This document shows positions 49,597 to 58,754 of a DNA stretch of 64,000 nt, piece after piece. Location of the stretch: assembly GCA_964449565.1 (NCBI GenBank), contig CAYUZB010000005.1, forward strand, positions 13,940 through 77,939, written 5' to 3'. Source of the stretch: Granulosicoccus sp964449565 (GTDB lineage: Bacteria > Pseudomonadota > Gammaproteobacteria > Granulosicoccales > Granulosicoccaceae). How positions within the stretch are numbered: the first letter of the stretch is position 1; every line of letters begins with the position of its first letter. Both the position numbers and the translations under genes were made by a program. The notes below the pieces were generated by a model, which saw only the letters and a list, made by a program, of their open reading frames with translations, searched no databases and had not been told where the DNA came from.

Positions 49597-50763
49597 ATGA
49601 CCCTGCATCTCAACAGTCAATTCGATAGCGGCAACATCTCGGTTCAATCGATCGAGGTTGAGGCCAACGGCGACCACCGCGTCAAGCTCACCATCAATCT
49701 CGACCGGCAGTCGGAATTCTTGCAGTGGTTTCATTTTGAAGCCTCAGGTCTGTCAGGCGAACGCGTTCACTTCTCCATCGAAAACGCGGGTGACACGACT
49801 TACCCGGATGGATGGAAAGATTTCAATGTCGTCTGTTCGTCCAATTGCCTTGAATGGCAACGTCTGCCGAGCGAGTACGACGGGCAGTCGCTGAGCTGGA
49901 CCGTGGCAGCCGAGGCCAACGTAATGCGTTTCGCCTACTTTGCGCCTTATTCACTTGAGCGCCAAGCAGAGTTTCTCGGTGCCGTCAGCGACCATGCCGG
50001 GGTCAGCTACGCATCACTCGGTCAGACTCTGGACGGTCGGCAGCTCCCTTATCTGCTGATCGACAAGCATCCGGATGATGAACGGGAAGAGCAGCACCCG
50101 GTCTGGGTTGTTGCCCGCCAACATCCCGGTGAAAGCATGGCCTCATGGTGGATAGAAGGGTGGTTGGACCGCCTGCTCGATGAAGAGGATGCGACGAGCC
50201 GAGCCTTGCGGCGAAAAGCCGTCATTCACGTCATGCCCAATATGAACCCTGATGGCTGCTATCGGGGACATCTGCGAACCAATGCCGCAGGGGCGAACCT
50301 GAACAGGGAATGGGCGGCACCTTCAATGGAAAACAGCCCCGAGGTCTACTTGACTCGAAATCAGATGGACAAGACCGGCGTTCATCTGGTTCTCGATATT
50401 CACGGTGATGAAGCTCTGCCATATAATTTCATTGCAGGCACCGAAGGGGTGTCTGGCTGGGATCAACAAAAAGACCAACAACTCATCGACTTCAAGCATA
50501 CGGTCGCGGCCCTTAACCCGGACTTTCAGACCGTCCACGGCTATCCAAGAAATCAACCCGATAGCGCTAACCTGAGTTTTTGCAGTAACCAGCTGGCGAA
50601 TCGATTCAACTGCCTGGCGATGACACTGGAAATGCCATTCAAGGACACAAAAGACACGCCGCGACCCAAGGTTGGCTGGTCCCCGGATCGATGTCAGAGA
50701 TTAGGTGCGACGTTTGTCGATGCGGTTTATCTGGCACTGACTGACAATTTGATCAGCGGCTAG
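49597..50763 (+). CDS. M14 family zinc carboxypeptidase (cytosolic carboxypeptidase-like)
   Basis: 388 residues. An N-terminal beta-sandwich (1-120) precedes the M14 peptidase domain. Zinc ligands are HPGE (about 176-179) and the later His in VLDIHGDE; NPDG and GANLNREW are substrate-site motifs and LEMPF holds the catalytic Glu. The N-terminal domain plus these motifs match the cytosolic carboxypeptidase-like group (M14B/CCP). No signal peptide. It removes C-terminal residues from peptides or proteins; bacterial substrates are unknown. Convergent with amn, 18 bp between stops. Confidence 0.87.
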   Translation: MTLHLNSQFDSGNISVQSIEVEANGDHRVKLTINLDRQSEFLQWFHFEASGLSGERVHFSIENAGDTTYPDGWKDFNVVCSSNCLEWQRLPSEYDGQSLSWTVAAEANVMRFAYFAPYSLERQAEFLGAVSDHAGVSYASLGQTLDGRQLPYLLIDKHPDDEREEQHPVWVVARQHPGESMASWWIEGWLDRLLDEEDATSRALRRKAVIHVMPNMNPDGCYRGHLRTNAAGANLNREWAAPSMENSPEVYLTRNQMDKTGVHLVLDIHGDEALPYNFIAGTEGVSGWDQQKDQQLIDFKHTVAALNPDFQTVHGYPRNQPDSANLSFCSNQLANRFNCLAMTLEMPFKDTKDTPRPKVGWSPDRCQRLGATFVDAVYLALTDNLISG

Positions 50764-50781
50764 CGTGCGTGGGTTTGACGA

Positions 50782-52260
50782 CTACTGAAACGCAGTCTCA
50801 AAGAAGCTCCGCAGTTTTCGTGAGTGCAGCCTTTCGGACTTCATTGCACTCATTTTTTGCATGGCGCGCATGCCGATATCCAAATGTTGAGCCACTTGAT
50901 TCTGATAAAAATCTGAAGCCATGCCAGGCAGTTTAAGCTCACCCTGCAGTGGCTTGTCTGACACACACAAAAGCGTTCCGTACGGTACTCGAAGCCGAAA
51001 CCCATTGGCGGCGATGGTGGCTGATTCCATATCCAGTGCGATGGCCCGCGATTGAGACAAACGCCGAACTGGCTCGCGTTGATCCTGTAGCTCCCAATTG
51101 CGATTGTCGATTGATGCAACCGTGCCGGTTCGCATGATGCGTTTTAGCTCATAGCCATCCAGCCCGGTAATTTCAGCCACTGCTGACTCCAATGCCACCT
51201 GAACTTCGGCAAGTGCGGGCACCGGTACCCACACAGGAATGTCGTTGTCGAGAACCTTGTCTTCGCGAACATAGGCGTGGGCCAGAACATAGTCACCCAA
51301 CTCCTGAGAGTTTCTGAGCCCTGCGCAGTGACCAAGCATCAACCATGCATGCGGCCTGAGTACCGCTACATGATCGGTAATCGTCTTGGCGTTTGAAGGC
51401 CCGACGCCGATATTGATCATGGTAATCCCGCTATTGTCAGGTCCGATCAAATGATAAGCTGGCATTTGCGGGTTGCGACTGGGCGCAATTCCACTCGAAG
51501 GTTTTGAATCGCCGACCTCGGTCAGAACGTTTCCAGGCTCGACAAACCCGAGGTAAGATCCTTTGCTATCGGCCATCACTTGCTGCGCATGGCGACAAAA
51601 CTCGTCGATATAAAACTGGTAGTTGGTGAAAAGCACGTAGTTCTGAAAGTACTTCGGTTCTGTCGCCGTATAGTGCACCAGACGATGCAAGGAATAGTCG
51701 ATTCGTTGTGCTGGAAATGGTGCCAACGGCATCGGCAGCCCTGCCTCGATTTCCTGGGTCCCATTGACAATATAGTCGTTGACGTGCGCGATGTCCGGGA
51801 CATCAAAGTTGTCACGTAACGCCGTGGTTATCGCCTTTGGCGTTTTCACCGCTAACGGTGAACCAGCTTCCAGAGCAAAGTGCAGGGGAACCGGTACGTC
51901 CGACTCCAGGATCTCCACAGGCTCCTGATGATTTGCAATCAATAGTCCGAGTTGTCGGATCAGATAACTTTTGAACAATCGAGGATGCGTGATCGTCGTA
52001 GAATAAAGACCGGGCTGGTCGACATGCCCGTATGACAAACGCGAATCCACACGCGCATAAGTGCTGTTTCGAAAACGTACTTCGGGATAGAACGTTCGAT
52101 ACTTGCCCGGCGCAAGATCCTGTTTCAGATACTGTTCGAATGCGTTTCGAAGAAACGTCGTATTGCGCTCATAAAGCTTGATTAGTTGATCAACGGCCGC
52201 AGCTGCATCAGTGAAGCTCGCAGCGGGCAGAGTAGGGGGAGTGTGAACTATGTCGGTCAT
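50782..52260 (-). CDS. amn: AMP nucleosidase
   Basis: 492 residues, the family length. The N-terminal AMNp domain includes YPEVRFRNSTYARVDSRLSYGHV (as YPEVRF, RVDSRLSYGHV). The C-terminal nucleoside phosphorylase-like domain has NIGVGPSNAKTITDH, LMLGHCAGLRNSQELGDYVLAHAY (as LMLGHCAGLR), and the MESATIAANGFR catalytic region. It splits AMP into adenine and ribose-5-phosphate, regulating the adenylate pool. ATG 52260 fits; a downstream MFS gene is on the same strand but 34 bp upstream in transcription order, so co-expression with the ATP-grasp set is possible. Confidence 0.93.
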   Translation of the reverse strand: MTDIVHTPPTLPAASFTDAAAAVDQLIKLYERNTTFLRNAFEQYLKQDLAPGKYRTFYPEVRFRNSTYARVDSRLSYGHVDQPGLYSTTITHPRLFKSYLIRQLGLLIANHQEPVEILESDVPVPLHFALEAGSPLAVKTPKAITTALRDNFDVPDIAHVNDYIVNGTQEIEAGLPMPLAPFPAQRIDYSLHRLVHYTATEPKYFQNYVLFTNYQFYIDEFCRHAQQVMADSKGSYLGFVEPGNVLTEVGDSKPSSGIAPSRNPQMPAYHLIGPDNSGITMINIGVGPSNAKTITDHVAVLRPHAWLMLGHCAGLRNSQELGDYVLAHAYVREDKVLDNDIPVWVPVPALAEVQVALESAVAEITGLDGYELKRIMRTGTVASIDNRNWELQDQREPVRRLSQSRAIALDMESATIAANGFRLRVPYGTLLCVSDKPLQGELKLPGMASDFYQNQVAQHLDIGMRAMQKMSAMKSERLHSRKLRSFFETAFQ

Positions 52261-52294
52261 GACTCTCGTCCGAAAGTTCTAGACAAGGTTAGCA

Positions 52295-53431
52295 CTAATT
52301 TCGTCGATACAGCAAATACGTAAACGCCAGCAAAGTTGCCAGTAGATAAGCGAATCCGAGACCGGAATCCTGGTTCACATCGAGTAGCCAGATCGAAACT
52401 CCAAACAAGAAAAAACTGATAGCCAACCAAAATTGGGACGCATAGCTTTTCACCAGCAGGTATGACAATCCCCCGCCGTCTGTCACTACATCAAAAAACC
52501 GCTTGTTGAACGCGAGTCGGAAAAACGAGGAACAAAAAGTGATCAAAATTAACAAGACAATACTGCTGTCGAAGGAGTATCGAAGTGTCCAGGACAGCGC
52601 GTAAACCACTACTGCCCAACGATAAACAACCTCGACTGACACCCGGTCAATAGTATTTTTGATCAGGAAAAACAGAACGGAAAACGCCAAGGCAAGAATA
52701 ACCACGACCAAGCCCAATCTTGCGAAGTCCTCATGGACAAAGAGAAACAAAGATATCGTCCAGAAGTGGCTTTCCAGATAGAGAAATATTCCATCTATTA
52801 AAAACACCGGGCGAGACCCCCGCTTGTCACTGAATGAAAGGCTTTTGCTTAACGAAACCGTCGCTATTGCTGGGAGCCGTTTGTCAGCCCCCACATGTGT
52901 CGTCAGGCGCCAGGCACCCGCCAGACTGATCAGTGCCGACAAGACCAGTAACCAGACGAGACCACCGTGGTCGAGCAAGAAGCCTCCAGCCAGAATGCCA
53001 ATTTTAAGAATGATGGTGACAAAGATCTGGAAGTTGCCAAATTTTCTACCCGTATCGTTATCACCCAGCTGTCCGGCAAACAATGTCCTTTGTGTTGTCC
53101 AGAAAAACGCGTTGTAAAAACCATTGAGCAAACCAATGGTGACAATCCCAGTAGTGCTTACAGTATCGCCAGCAAATACATATACGCTTGCGATCAGGCA
53201 GAGCTCCAGCACAAAGCTGAAACCCACCAGGCGTCCGATCGAGATCCGTGCAGCCATATGCTGCCAGGCATTTAAGGCCAGGCAAAATCCGATGCCGGAA
53301 AATCCAAGCAAAAGACAGAGTCCGACAAGCCCAAGACCGTGTTGCCAGAGATAGACGGGTAAGAAAAACGGCAGCAAGCCGATCAGGAAGGAGTGCAGTC
53401 CGAGAAACTCGTAGAAAAAACGAGATCCCAC
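52295..53431 (-). CDS. MFS-like membrane transporter linked to ATP-grasp genes
   Basis: 378 residues with about eleven to twelve hydrophobic helices and short loops; FLPVYLWQHGLGLVGLCLLLG (in part) and GLLNGFYNAFFWTTQRTLFAGQ are typical of MFS domain one. The substrate cannot be told. Its GTG shares a base with the stop of the ATP-grasp gene before it (TAGTG), so the three genes 55193-52295 are translationally coupled. In that context it probably exports the product of the two ATP-grasp enzymes. Confidence 0.75.
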   Translation of the reverse strand: MGSRFFYEFLGLHSFLIGLLPFFLPVYLWQHGLGLVGLCLLLGFSGIGFCLALNAWQHMAARISIGRLVGFSFVLELCLIASVYVFAGDTVSTTGIVTIGLLNGFYNAFFWTTQRTLFAGQLGDNDTGRKFGNFQIFVTIILKIGILAGGFLLDHGGLVWLLVLSALISLAGAWRLTTHVGADKRLPAIATVSLSKSLSFSDKRGSRPVFLIDGIFLYLESHFWTISLFLFVHEDFARLGLVVVILALAFSVLFFLIKNTIDRVSVEVVYRWAVVVYALSWTLRYSFDSSIVLLILITFCSSFFRLAFNKRFFDVVTDGGGLSYLLVKSYASQFWLAISFFLFGVSIWLLDVNQDSGLGFAYLLATLLAFTYLLYRRN

Positions 53432-54339
53432 TAGAAGATATCGGAGTCCGCGATCACTAGAGAATCCATTGCCTTGTAAAAATCAGCAAGGTCTTCTTTT
53501 TCTCCATAACGCGGAAAATCATGCATGCGTGTATAGGGTCGAGAATTGACTTCAAGAAATATGCATTTCTGGTCGGTATAGGGCACATCGATGCCTTTTT
53601 CGAAAATAACATCGATGCCAAAGAGCTTCGCATCGAATGCCTTGATTACCTTAAGGAAGAGGTCCCGATTAACCTCCGGTATCGTATCTTGGTCAATAAT
53701 TTCAACAACACCGCCGGGCGCCAATGCAACCCGATTGAACAAGTAAACACGTTCACCGTCATCAGGAACTGACGCAAGCGACAAATTGTGTTGTTGCAAG
53801 TATTTTACGACCTGAGGAGATTTAGCTATCGGGTAAATGGTTGGATGCAAACCCATTTGTTCACGTAGTGCATTTTCATCGTCAATCAACTTGTCGATGG
53901 CATCCTTCCCATTACCATCTACAAATGGCGGATACCTTCTGATAACCGATACCATGTCGGTATCCGTTGCCAATACCCGATAGTTTGCACCCAGCAAATA
54001 CTGCTCGACAATACTGCTTGGCCACCACACCTTGACCATCAGAGCTGCTTTCCAGAGCTCTTTGAAGTTGTTGATTGGAAAGTGACTGCCGCGTGAGAAG
54101 CCGCTTACATTCGGCTTGATGACCAACGGAAATCCATGTTCCTTGGCGAATCGATGTGCCTTGAACGGGCTGAAAAACAAGCCACCTTTCGCATGAGGAA
54201 TATCATGCCGTTCAAACATTTCACGTGCTTGGCGCTTCGAGCGACTGGCTTTTCGCACCGCGAGGCTGTTGTAGTTACTGCACCCAGCCATGTACCTCTG
54301 GCTGACCCAGCTATAGATAATCGTCTTTAGTGACTTCAT
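53431..54339 (-). CDS. ATP-grasp ligase-like protein
   Basis: 302 residues. FPLVIKPNVSGFSRGSHF is the ATP-grasp lysine and glycine-rich loop, VEQYLLGANYRVLATD is the next strand, and CIFLEVNSRPYTRMHDFP contains the metal-binding E-x-N. The overall layout (with DGNGKDAIDKLID) resembles the ATP-grasp part of cyanophycin synthetase and glutathione/mureine-type ligases. It probably joins an amino acid or other amine to a carboxylate with ATP. It overlaps the next ATP-grasp gene (TGATG) and the MFS gene. Confidence 0.78.
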   Translation of the reverse strand: MKSLKTIIYSWVSQRYMAGCSNYNSLAVRKASRSKRQAREMFERHDIPHAKGGLFFSPFKAHRFAKEHGFPLVIKPNVSGFSRGSHFPINNFKELWKAALMVKVWWPSSIVEQYLLGANYRVLATDTDMVSVIRRYPPFVDGNGKDAIDKLIDDENALREQMGLHPTIYPIAKSPQVVKYLQQHNLSLASVPDDGERVYLFNRVALAPGGVVEIIDQDTIPEVNRDLFLKVIKAFDAKLFGIDVIFEKGIDVPYTDQKCIFLEVNSRPYTRMHDFPRYGEKEDLADFYKAMDSLVIADSDIF

Positions 54340-55193
54340 CAGGGTTGTGTGTAACGCTGTCCGATGGTTGGTTTGGCCACCTTCGCAGGTCTACGCTTGC
54401 CGTAGGTCATCATGCGAGTAAAGATCGGTTGCGGTCGTTCAACTGGCTTGATCATTTTAGTCGATTTTGCCAGCGCCATCATTGAGCGACGGATAAAACG
54501 CCACTTCTCCTGCCAGCTATACGTGCTGTCAAGCAGGTTGATTGGCATGGGTAGGAAGAGATTGATCTCGATGACGTGGAAATCTCCAGCGATCAGTGAG
54601 GCATGCGAGTCCGCTCGTACGCTCATTCTACTGATGCCAAATTCTCCGATTTCGCTGAGGTAGGAGGCCAGCTGCGCACAGTCCTCGGCTGAGAATTGAT
54701 CGGTGACGTCAGCGTAACGCGTGTGGCGGTTATATTTGCTGTTGATCGGGTAGTGTTCGTTATCGTTTATCGCTTCGGTGATGGTCAGAACATCGTGCAC
54801 GGCATCGTCGCGATTGGAATCGATACTGAATATTTCAAACTCGCGCGCACCCGGAGCCGCCTGCTGCATCAGGTAGCGTTTGTTGCTGCCGCTCAGCTCA
54901 GCCCGGATCTGCTTTAGCTCGTCAAGGTTGTCCGCACGGCGAATGCCGTGGGCGTTCTGCCCCCATTCTGGTTTCATGAAAACAGGAAAGGAGGTCGGTT
55001 CCAGTGCCTCGCTATCGATGTTCTGGGCAAGACGCCACCGCTCCGGGATCAGCTGATCTAGGGAGAGTTTCGAGAAAATACCCTGCTCGTCCGAAAAGTA
55101 ACGGGCATTTAGCTGGAAGTATTTCCAGGGGGCAGTCAGGATCCTCAGGCAGCTGAGGATATATGTAATTATCAATAATATAGTGATGTGCAT
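54339..55193 (-). CDS. ATP-grasp-like protein with N-terminal membrane helix
   Basis: 284 residues from ATG 55193. The first 22 residues (HITILLIITYILSCLRIL) form a membrane anchor. FPVFMKPEWGQNAHGI then matches the ATP-grasp loop, MQQAAPGAREFEIFSID the following strand, and GDFHVIEINLFLPMPINLL the E-x-N metal site. It is shorter than most family members and may be inserted in or near the membrane. A frame to 55277 exists but adds an unlikely sequence before the helix. First gene of the three-gene operon; an inverted repeat lies upstream at 55289-55307. Confidence 0.7.
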   Translation of the reverse strand: MHITILLIITYILSCLRILTAPWKYFQLNARYFSDEQGIFSKLSLDQLIPERWRLAQNIDSEALEPTSFPVFMKPEWGQNAHGIRRADNLDELKQIRAELSGSNKRYLMQQAAPGAREFEIFSIDSNRDDAVHDVLTITEAINDNEHYPINSKYNRHTRYADVTDQFSAEDCAQLASYLSEIGEFGISRMSVRADSHASLIAGDFHVIEINLFLPMPINLLDSTYSWQEKWRFIRRSMMALAKSTKMIKPVERPQPIFTRMMTYGKRRPAKVAKPTIGQRYTQP

Positions 55194-55288
55194 GACAGAT
55201 CGTCGCCGAATCCTTAGACCAATATTACAGTGTGTCGGTATCGAACTGCTAGCCCAAGACACGACCCATTCTTGCAATATTGTTATTT

Positions 55289-55307
55289 CTAGAATCGTTT
55301 ATTCTAG
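55289..55307. repeat. perfect inverted repeat upstream of the ATP-grasp operon
   Basis: CTAGAAT (55289-55295), five bases, ATTCTAG (55301-55307). Its size and position about 100 bp upstream of the operon start suggest a regulator-binding site. A second, weaker dyad GAACC...GGTTC lies next to it at about 55314-55337. Confidence 0.45.
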
Positions 55308-55365
55308 TCTCTCAGAACCGGGTCTTGCTAGAAGGTTCCCGATTGGTTGAATTTCTGTTGCCCGA

Positions 55366-55911
55366 TTACGGTTGTCGAATAGTGAGTTCGCCGTCTCGCT
55401 GAACAAGTTCGAAGTGCCTGAGAAAGCTCATTCCGAGCAGGGCAGTGTCAGTCATACCAGGATTTATGTGAGCCCGAACCGATCCCTGTTTCAGCGGGCC
55501 AATGGCCAGGGATTCCAGGGTCGTCGCGAACACAGTTGCTGTGCCGTTGGCTGTCGAAACGCTGTAGGGAATGCCTCGGTTCAGCCCTATTTCATCCGCA
55601 ATCGTCTCTGGAATGCTGATCCCCGAGGCTCCAGTATCGACAAGAAACGGCACTTCGACGCCATTGACCAGTCCAGTCACGATGAAATGCCCATAACGAT
55701 CAGCGCGTAATTTGACGCCGTCCCCGGATTGGGCGCCACTCCCCAGTATGACCGCGGCGCGTCGAGCTTCTCGAATATCCAACCATTGGTCTGCTGCCCA
55801 CGTCGCCACCGCCAAAGCGAGAACCCAGGCGCCAATAAGTAACCACTTTCCGTGACGCCCGACAAGATCGGGTGGCCCGTCTCCGTCGTCTGGTTTGAGA
55901 TGATTTGTCAT
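55366..55911 (-). CDS. membrane-anchored retropepsin-like aspartic protease (TIGR02281/DTGA family)
   Basis: 181 residues. One N-terminal helix (WLLIGAWVLALAVATWA) anchors the protein, with the protease in the periplasm. The mature domain carries the active site FLVDTGASGISIP and the closing ALLGMSFLRHFELV strand, both typical of clan AA retropepsin-like proteases, which act as dimers. ATG 55911 is preferred to the longer 55977 because the extra residues are not conserved-looking. Substrates are unknown. It is divergent from the EF-G gene with about 150 bp between. Confidence 0.85.
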   Translation of the reverse strand: MTNHLKPDDGDGPPDLVGRHGKWLLIGAWVLALAVATWAADQWLDIREARRAAVILGSGAQSGDGVKLRADRYGHFIVTGLVNGVEVPFLVDTGASGISIPETIADEIGLNRGIPYSVSTANGTATVFATTLESLAIGPLKQGSVRAHINPGMTDTALLGMSFLRHFELVQRDGELTIRQP

Positions 55912-56059
55912 AGGTCTTGCTAAGTGACCATTGGGGCCAATAATTGGGTAGAATTGCGGGTTTACCGCAAACGGCACATGCGCCGGAACAGCCCCGCCGT
56001 GTTTATCGGCACCGCTGCCCGGATCTGTGCCGTTTTCTCGTTCCTAAGTGAGTACTGAC

Positions 56060-58141
56060 ATGACTGACCTTAGCAAGTATCGCAACATCGGCATCTTCGC
56101 GCACGTCGATGCTGGCAAGACTACGACCACTGAGCGAATTCTCAAGCTCACCGGCAAGATCCACAAGACGGGTGAGGTTCACGATGGTGAAGCCACCACC
56201 GATTTCATGGATCAGGAACAGGAACGCGGCATTACCATTCAGTCTGCTGCGACAAGCTGTGAATGGGATGGGCATCGCATGAATATCATCGATACCCCCG
56301 GGCACGTCGATTTCACCATCGAAGTGTATCGCTCGCTGAAGGTACTCGACGGCGGCGTCGGTGTATTTTGTGGTTCAGGCGGAGTTGAGCCTCAGTCTGA
56401 GACCAACTGGCGTTATGCCAATGACTCTGAAGTTGCGCGAATCATTTTCGTCAACAAGCTTGACCGCATGGGCGCTGATTTTTATCGCGTTGTCGACCAA
56501 GTCAAAAATGTGCTCGCCGCGCGCCCACTGGTCATGACCTTGCCAATTGGTACGGAAGACGATTTCGTCGGTGTTGTGGACCTTCTCACTGAAAAAGCCT
56601 ACATCTGGGACGACACGGGTGACCCGGCAGCATTCGAAGTTACGGATGTCCCGGCCGACATGGTTGATGATGTCGCCAAATATCGCGAAGAGCTGGTCGA
56701 GTCTGCGCTCGAGATGGACGACGCTGCAATGGAAAAATATTTTGAAGGCGAAATTCCTGATATCGATACATTGAAGGCTTGTATTCGCAAGGGCACCATC
56801 GATCTGGAATGGTTTCCGACCTTTTGCGGATCTGCGTTCAAGAATAAAGGCATCCAGCCTGTGCTCAATGCTGTTGTCGATTACCTGCCGAATCCACAAG
56901 AAGTCAAACCGCAACCTGAAGTGGATCTCGAAGGTAACGAAACCGGAGAATTCGCTGAGGTCGATGAAGGACGGCCGCTGCGTGCGCTCGCATTCAAAAT
57001 CATGGATGACCGCTATGGTGCACTGACGTTTATTCGCGTCTACTCCGGCGTGTTGAACAAGGGTGACACCGTTCTTAACACCTTCACCGGCAAAACAGAG
57101 CGTATAGGTCGTATCGTGGAAATGCACGCCGACTCTCGTGAAGAACTCGACAGTGCGCAAGCGGGTGATATCGTCGCCGTGCTCGGCATGAAGAACGTGC
57201 AGACAGGGCACACTCTAGCTGACCCGAAGAACCCGGCAACTCTGGAACCCATGGTCTTCCCGGATCCGGTCATCTCAATCGCGGTATCACCCACGGACAA
57301 GGCAGGTACTGAAAAGCTTGGCGTCGCCATTGGCAAAATGGTGGCGGAAGATCCCTCATTCCGCGTCATGACCGACGAAGAATCGGGTGAAACCATCCTG
57401 ATGGGCATGGGTGAGCTGCATCTGGATATCAAAATCGACATTCTGAAGCGTACTCACGGTGTCGAAGTTGAGGTTGGAAAACCACAGGTGGCCTACCGGG
57501 AAACCATTACGCAGCCGATCGAAGACACCTACACACACAAGAAGCAATCAGGTGGTTCAGGCCAATATGGTCGTATTGATTACATCATCGAGCCAGGTGA
57601 GCCGGGTACTGGTTTCGAATTCGAGTCAAAAGTTACTGGCGGTAACGTTCCGCGCGAATACTGGCCAGCGGTGGAAAAAGGGTTTACCCAGTCCATGGAT
57701 GAAGGTGTGTTGGCGGGCTATCCCTTGCTCGACTTCAAAGTCACCCTGAATGACGGTGCATTCCACGCGGTAGATTCCTCCGCATTGGCGTTTGAAATCG
57801 CCGCGAAAGCGGCTTACCGTCAATCGATTCCGAAAGCCGGTCCGCAAATAATCGAGCCTGTGATGAAGGTCGACGTATTCACGCCGGAGGATCACGTCGG
57901 TGATGTAATTGGTGATCTTAACCGTCGTCGTGGCATGATCAAATCTCAGGATGCGGCTGCCACCGGTGTACGTATCAAGTCGGACGTACCACTGTCCGAG
58001 ATGTTCGGTTACATCGGCGACTTGCGTACGATGACGTCAGGCCGTGGCCAGTTCTCCATGGAGTTCAGTCACTACAGTGCCTGCCCGAAAAACGTGGCCG
58101 AGGTAGTCATCAAGGAAGCGCAGGAGCGTAAGAACGCTTAA
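56060..58141 (+). CDS. fusA: translation elongation factor G (EF-G2 type)
   Basis: 693 residues from ATG 56060 (GTG 56048 is an alternative). G-domain motifs are AHVDAGKTTTTERIL, DTPGHVDFT, and NKLDRMGAD; domains II to V follow in order, with GGSGQYG and the C-terminal HYSACP segment. The start YRNIGIFAHVDAGK with LKLTGKIHKTGEVHDGEATT is the version I associate with EF-G2 of Vibrio and Shewanella. Unlike the str-operon fusA it stands alone, with no rpsL, rpsG or tuf nearby, which supports a second EF-G. Its role may be in ribosome recycling or stress translation. A strong terminator follows. Confidence 0.92.
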   Translation: MTDLSKYRNIGIFAHVDAGKTTTTERILKLTGKIHKTGEVHDGEATTDFMDQEQERGITIQSAATSCEWDGHRMNIIDTPGHVDFTIEVYRSLKVLDGGVGVFCGSGGVEPQSETNWRYANDSEVARIIFVNKLDRMGADFYRVVDQVKNVLAARPLVMTLPIGTEDDFVGVVDLLTEKAYIWDDTGDPAAFEVTDVPADMVDDVAKYREELVESALEMDDAAMEKYFEGEIPDIDTLKACIRKGTIDLEWFPTFCGSAFKNKGIQPVLNAVVDYLPNPQEVKPQPEVDLEGNETGEFAEVDEGRPLRALAFKIMDDRYGALTFIRVYSGVLNKGDTVLNTFTGKTERIGRIVEMHADSREELDSAQAGDIVAVLGMKNVQTGHTLADPKNPATLEPMVFPDPVISIAVSPTDKAGTEKLGVAIGKMVAEDPSFRVMTDEESGETILMGMGELHLDIKIDILKRTHGVEVEVGKPQVAYRETITQPIEDTYTHKKQSGGSGQYGRIDYIIEPGEPGTGFEFESKVTGGNVPREYWPAVEKGFTQSMDEGVLAGYPLLDFKVTLNDGAFHAVDSSALAFEIAAKAAYRQSIPKAGPQIIEPVMKVDVFTPEDHVGDVIGDLNRRRGMIKSQDAAATGVRIKSDVPLSEMFGYIGDLRTMTSGRGQFSMEFSHYSACPKNVAEVVIKEAQERKNA

Positions 58142-58204
58142 CGCCTCCGGGAAATAGTCTCGTCTCGGCTGACTCATCCAGTCAGCTGCTCCAGCTAGCT
58201 GCGC

Positions 58205-58242
58205 AAAGCCCGCTTCGATAAACCGAGGCGGGCTTTTTTTTA
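58205..58242 (+). terminator. Rho-independent terminator after EF-G
   Basis: AAAGCCCGC (58205-58213) pairs with GCGGGCTTT (58228-58236), extended by an inner TCG/CGA pair, and is followed by a T-run to 58242. Confidence 0.88.
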
Positions 58243-58355
58243 ATCAGGATTACTGTCGTGAAATCGGTGATGCGACCCTTCGCTTGGTTGCACCTCGACA
58301 TTGGAAGTCATGGGTTGGACAATGGCTAACCCAACCCCTAAAAGGTCTGAAGCCC

Positions 58356-58754
58356 ATGGCAACCATCAAAGCGCCTGAAAATCCTGAACATGACCCGCGC
58401 GTCAAAGCGGTTTTCGATGATATTCGTCAATCCAGAAATACCGAATTTGTTGGCAACATCTGGCGTTATCTGGCATTTGATCCTGAATTGCTGGAGCGTA
58501 CCTGGAACGACGTGAAATCCTTGATGGGCACTGATACGGCGATTGACGCGAAGACCAAGGAGATGATTTACATCGCAGTATCGACAGCAAATGCCTGTGG
58601 TTATTGCGTGCATTCGCATACGGCTGCCGCCAAGGCAAAGGGAATGAGTGAGGTTGAACATGCGGAGTTGATGCAAATTATCTCATTGGCTGCACGCACC
58701 AATCATTTGTTGACAGGCTTTCAGATTCCGCTTGATCCGGAGCTGCAGGCGTGA
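58356..58754 (+). CDS. AhpD-like carboxymuconolactone decarboxylase family protein
   Basis: 132 residues from ATG 58356, which has AAGG at good spacing. The C-x-x-C redox pair lies in ACGYCVHSHTAAA near residue 87, with the helical frame MIYIAVSTAN and AELMQIISLAARTNHL. AhpD-like proteins use the pair and a nearby His as disulfide reductants for peroxide defence. The C-terminus overlaps the quinone oxidoreductase start by four bases, so the two are co-expressed and may share a redox role. Confidence 0.82.
   Translation: MATIKAPENPEHDPRVKAVFDDIRQSRNTEFVGNIWRYLAFDPELLERTWNDVKSLMGTDTAIDAKTKEMIYIAVSTANACGYCVHSHTAAAKAKGMSEVEHAELMQIISLAARTNHLLTGFQIPLDPELQA

Noticed and set aside
56375..57211. 278-codon minus-strand frame inside EF-G
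   Set aside because: Antisense of a highly conserved gene; His/Arg/Phe-rich sequence typical of shadow frames.
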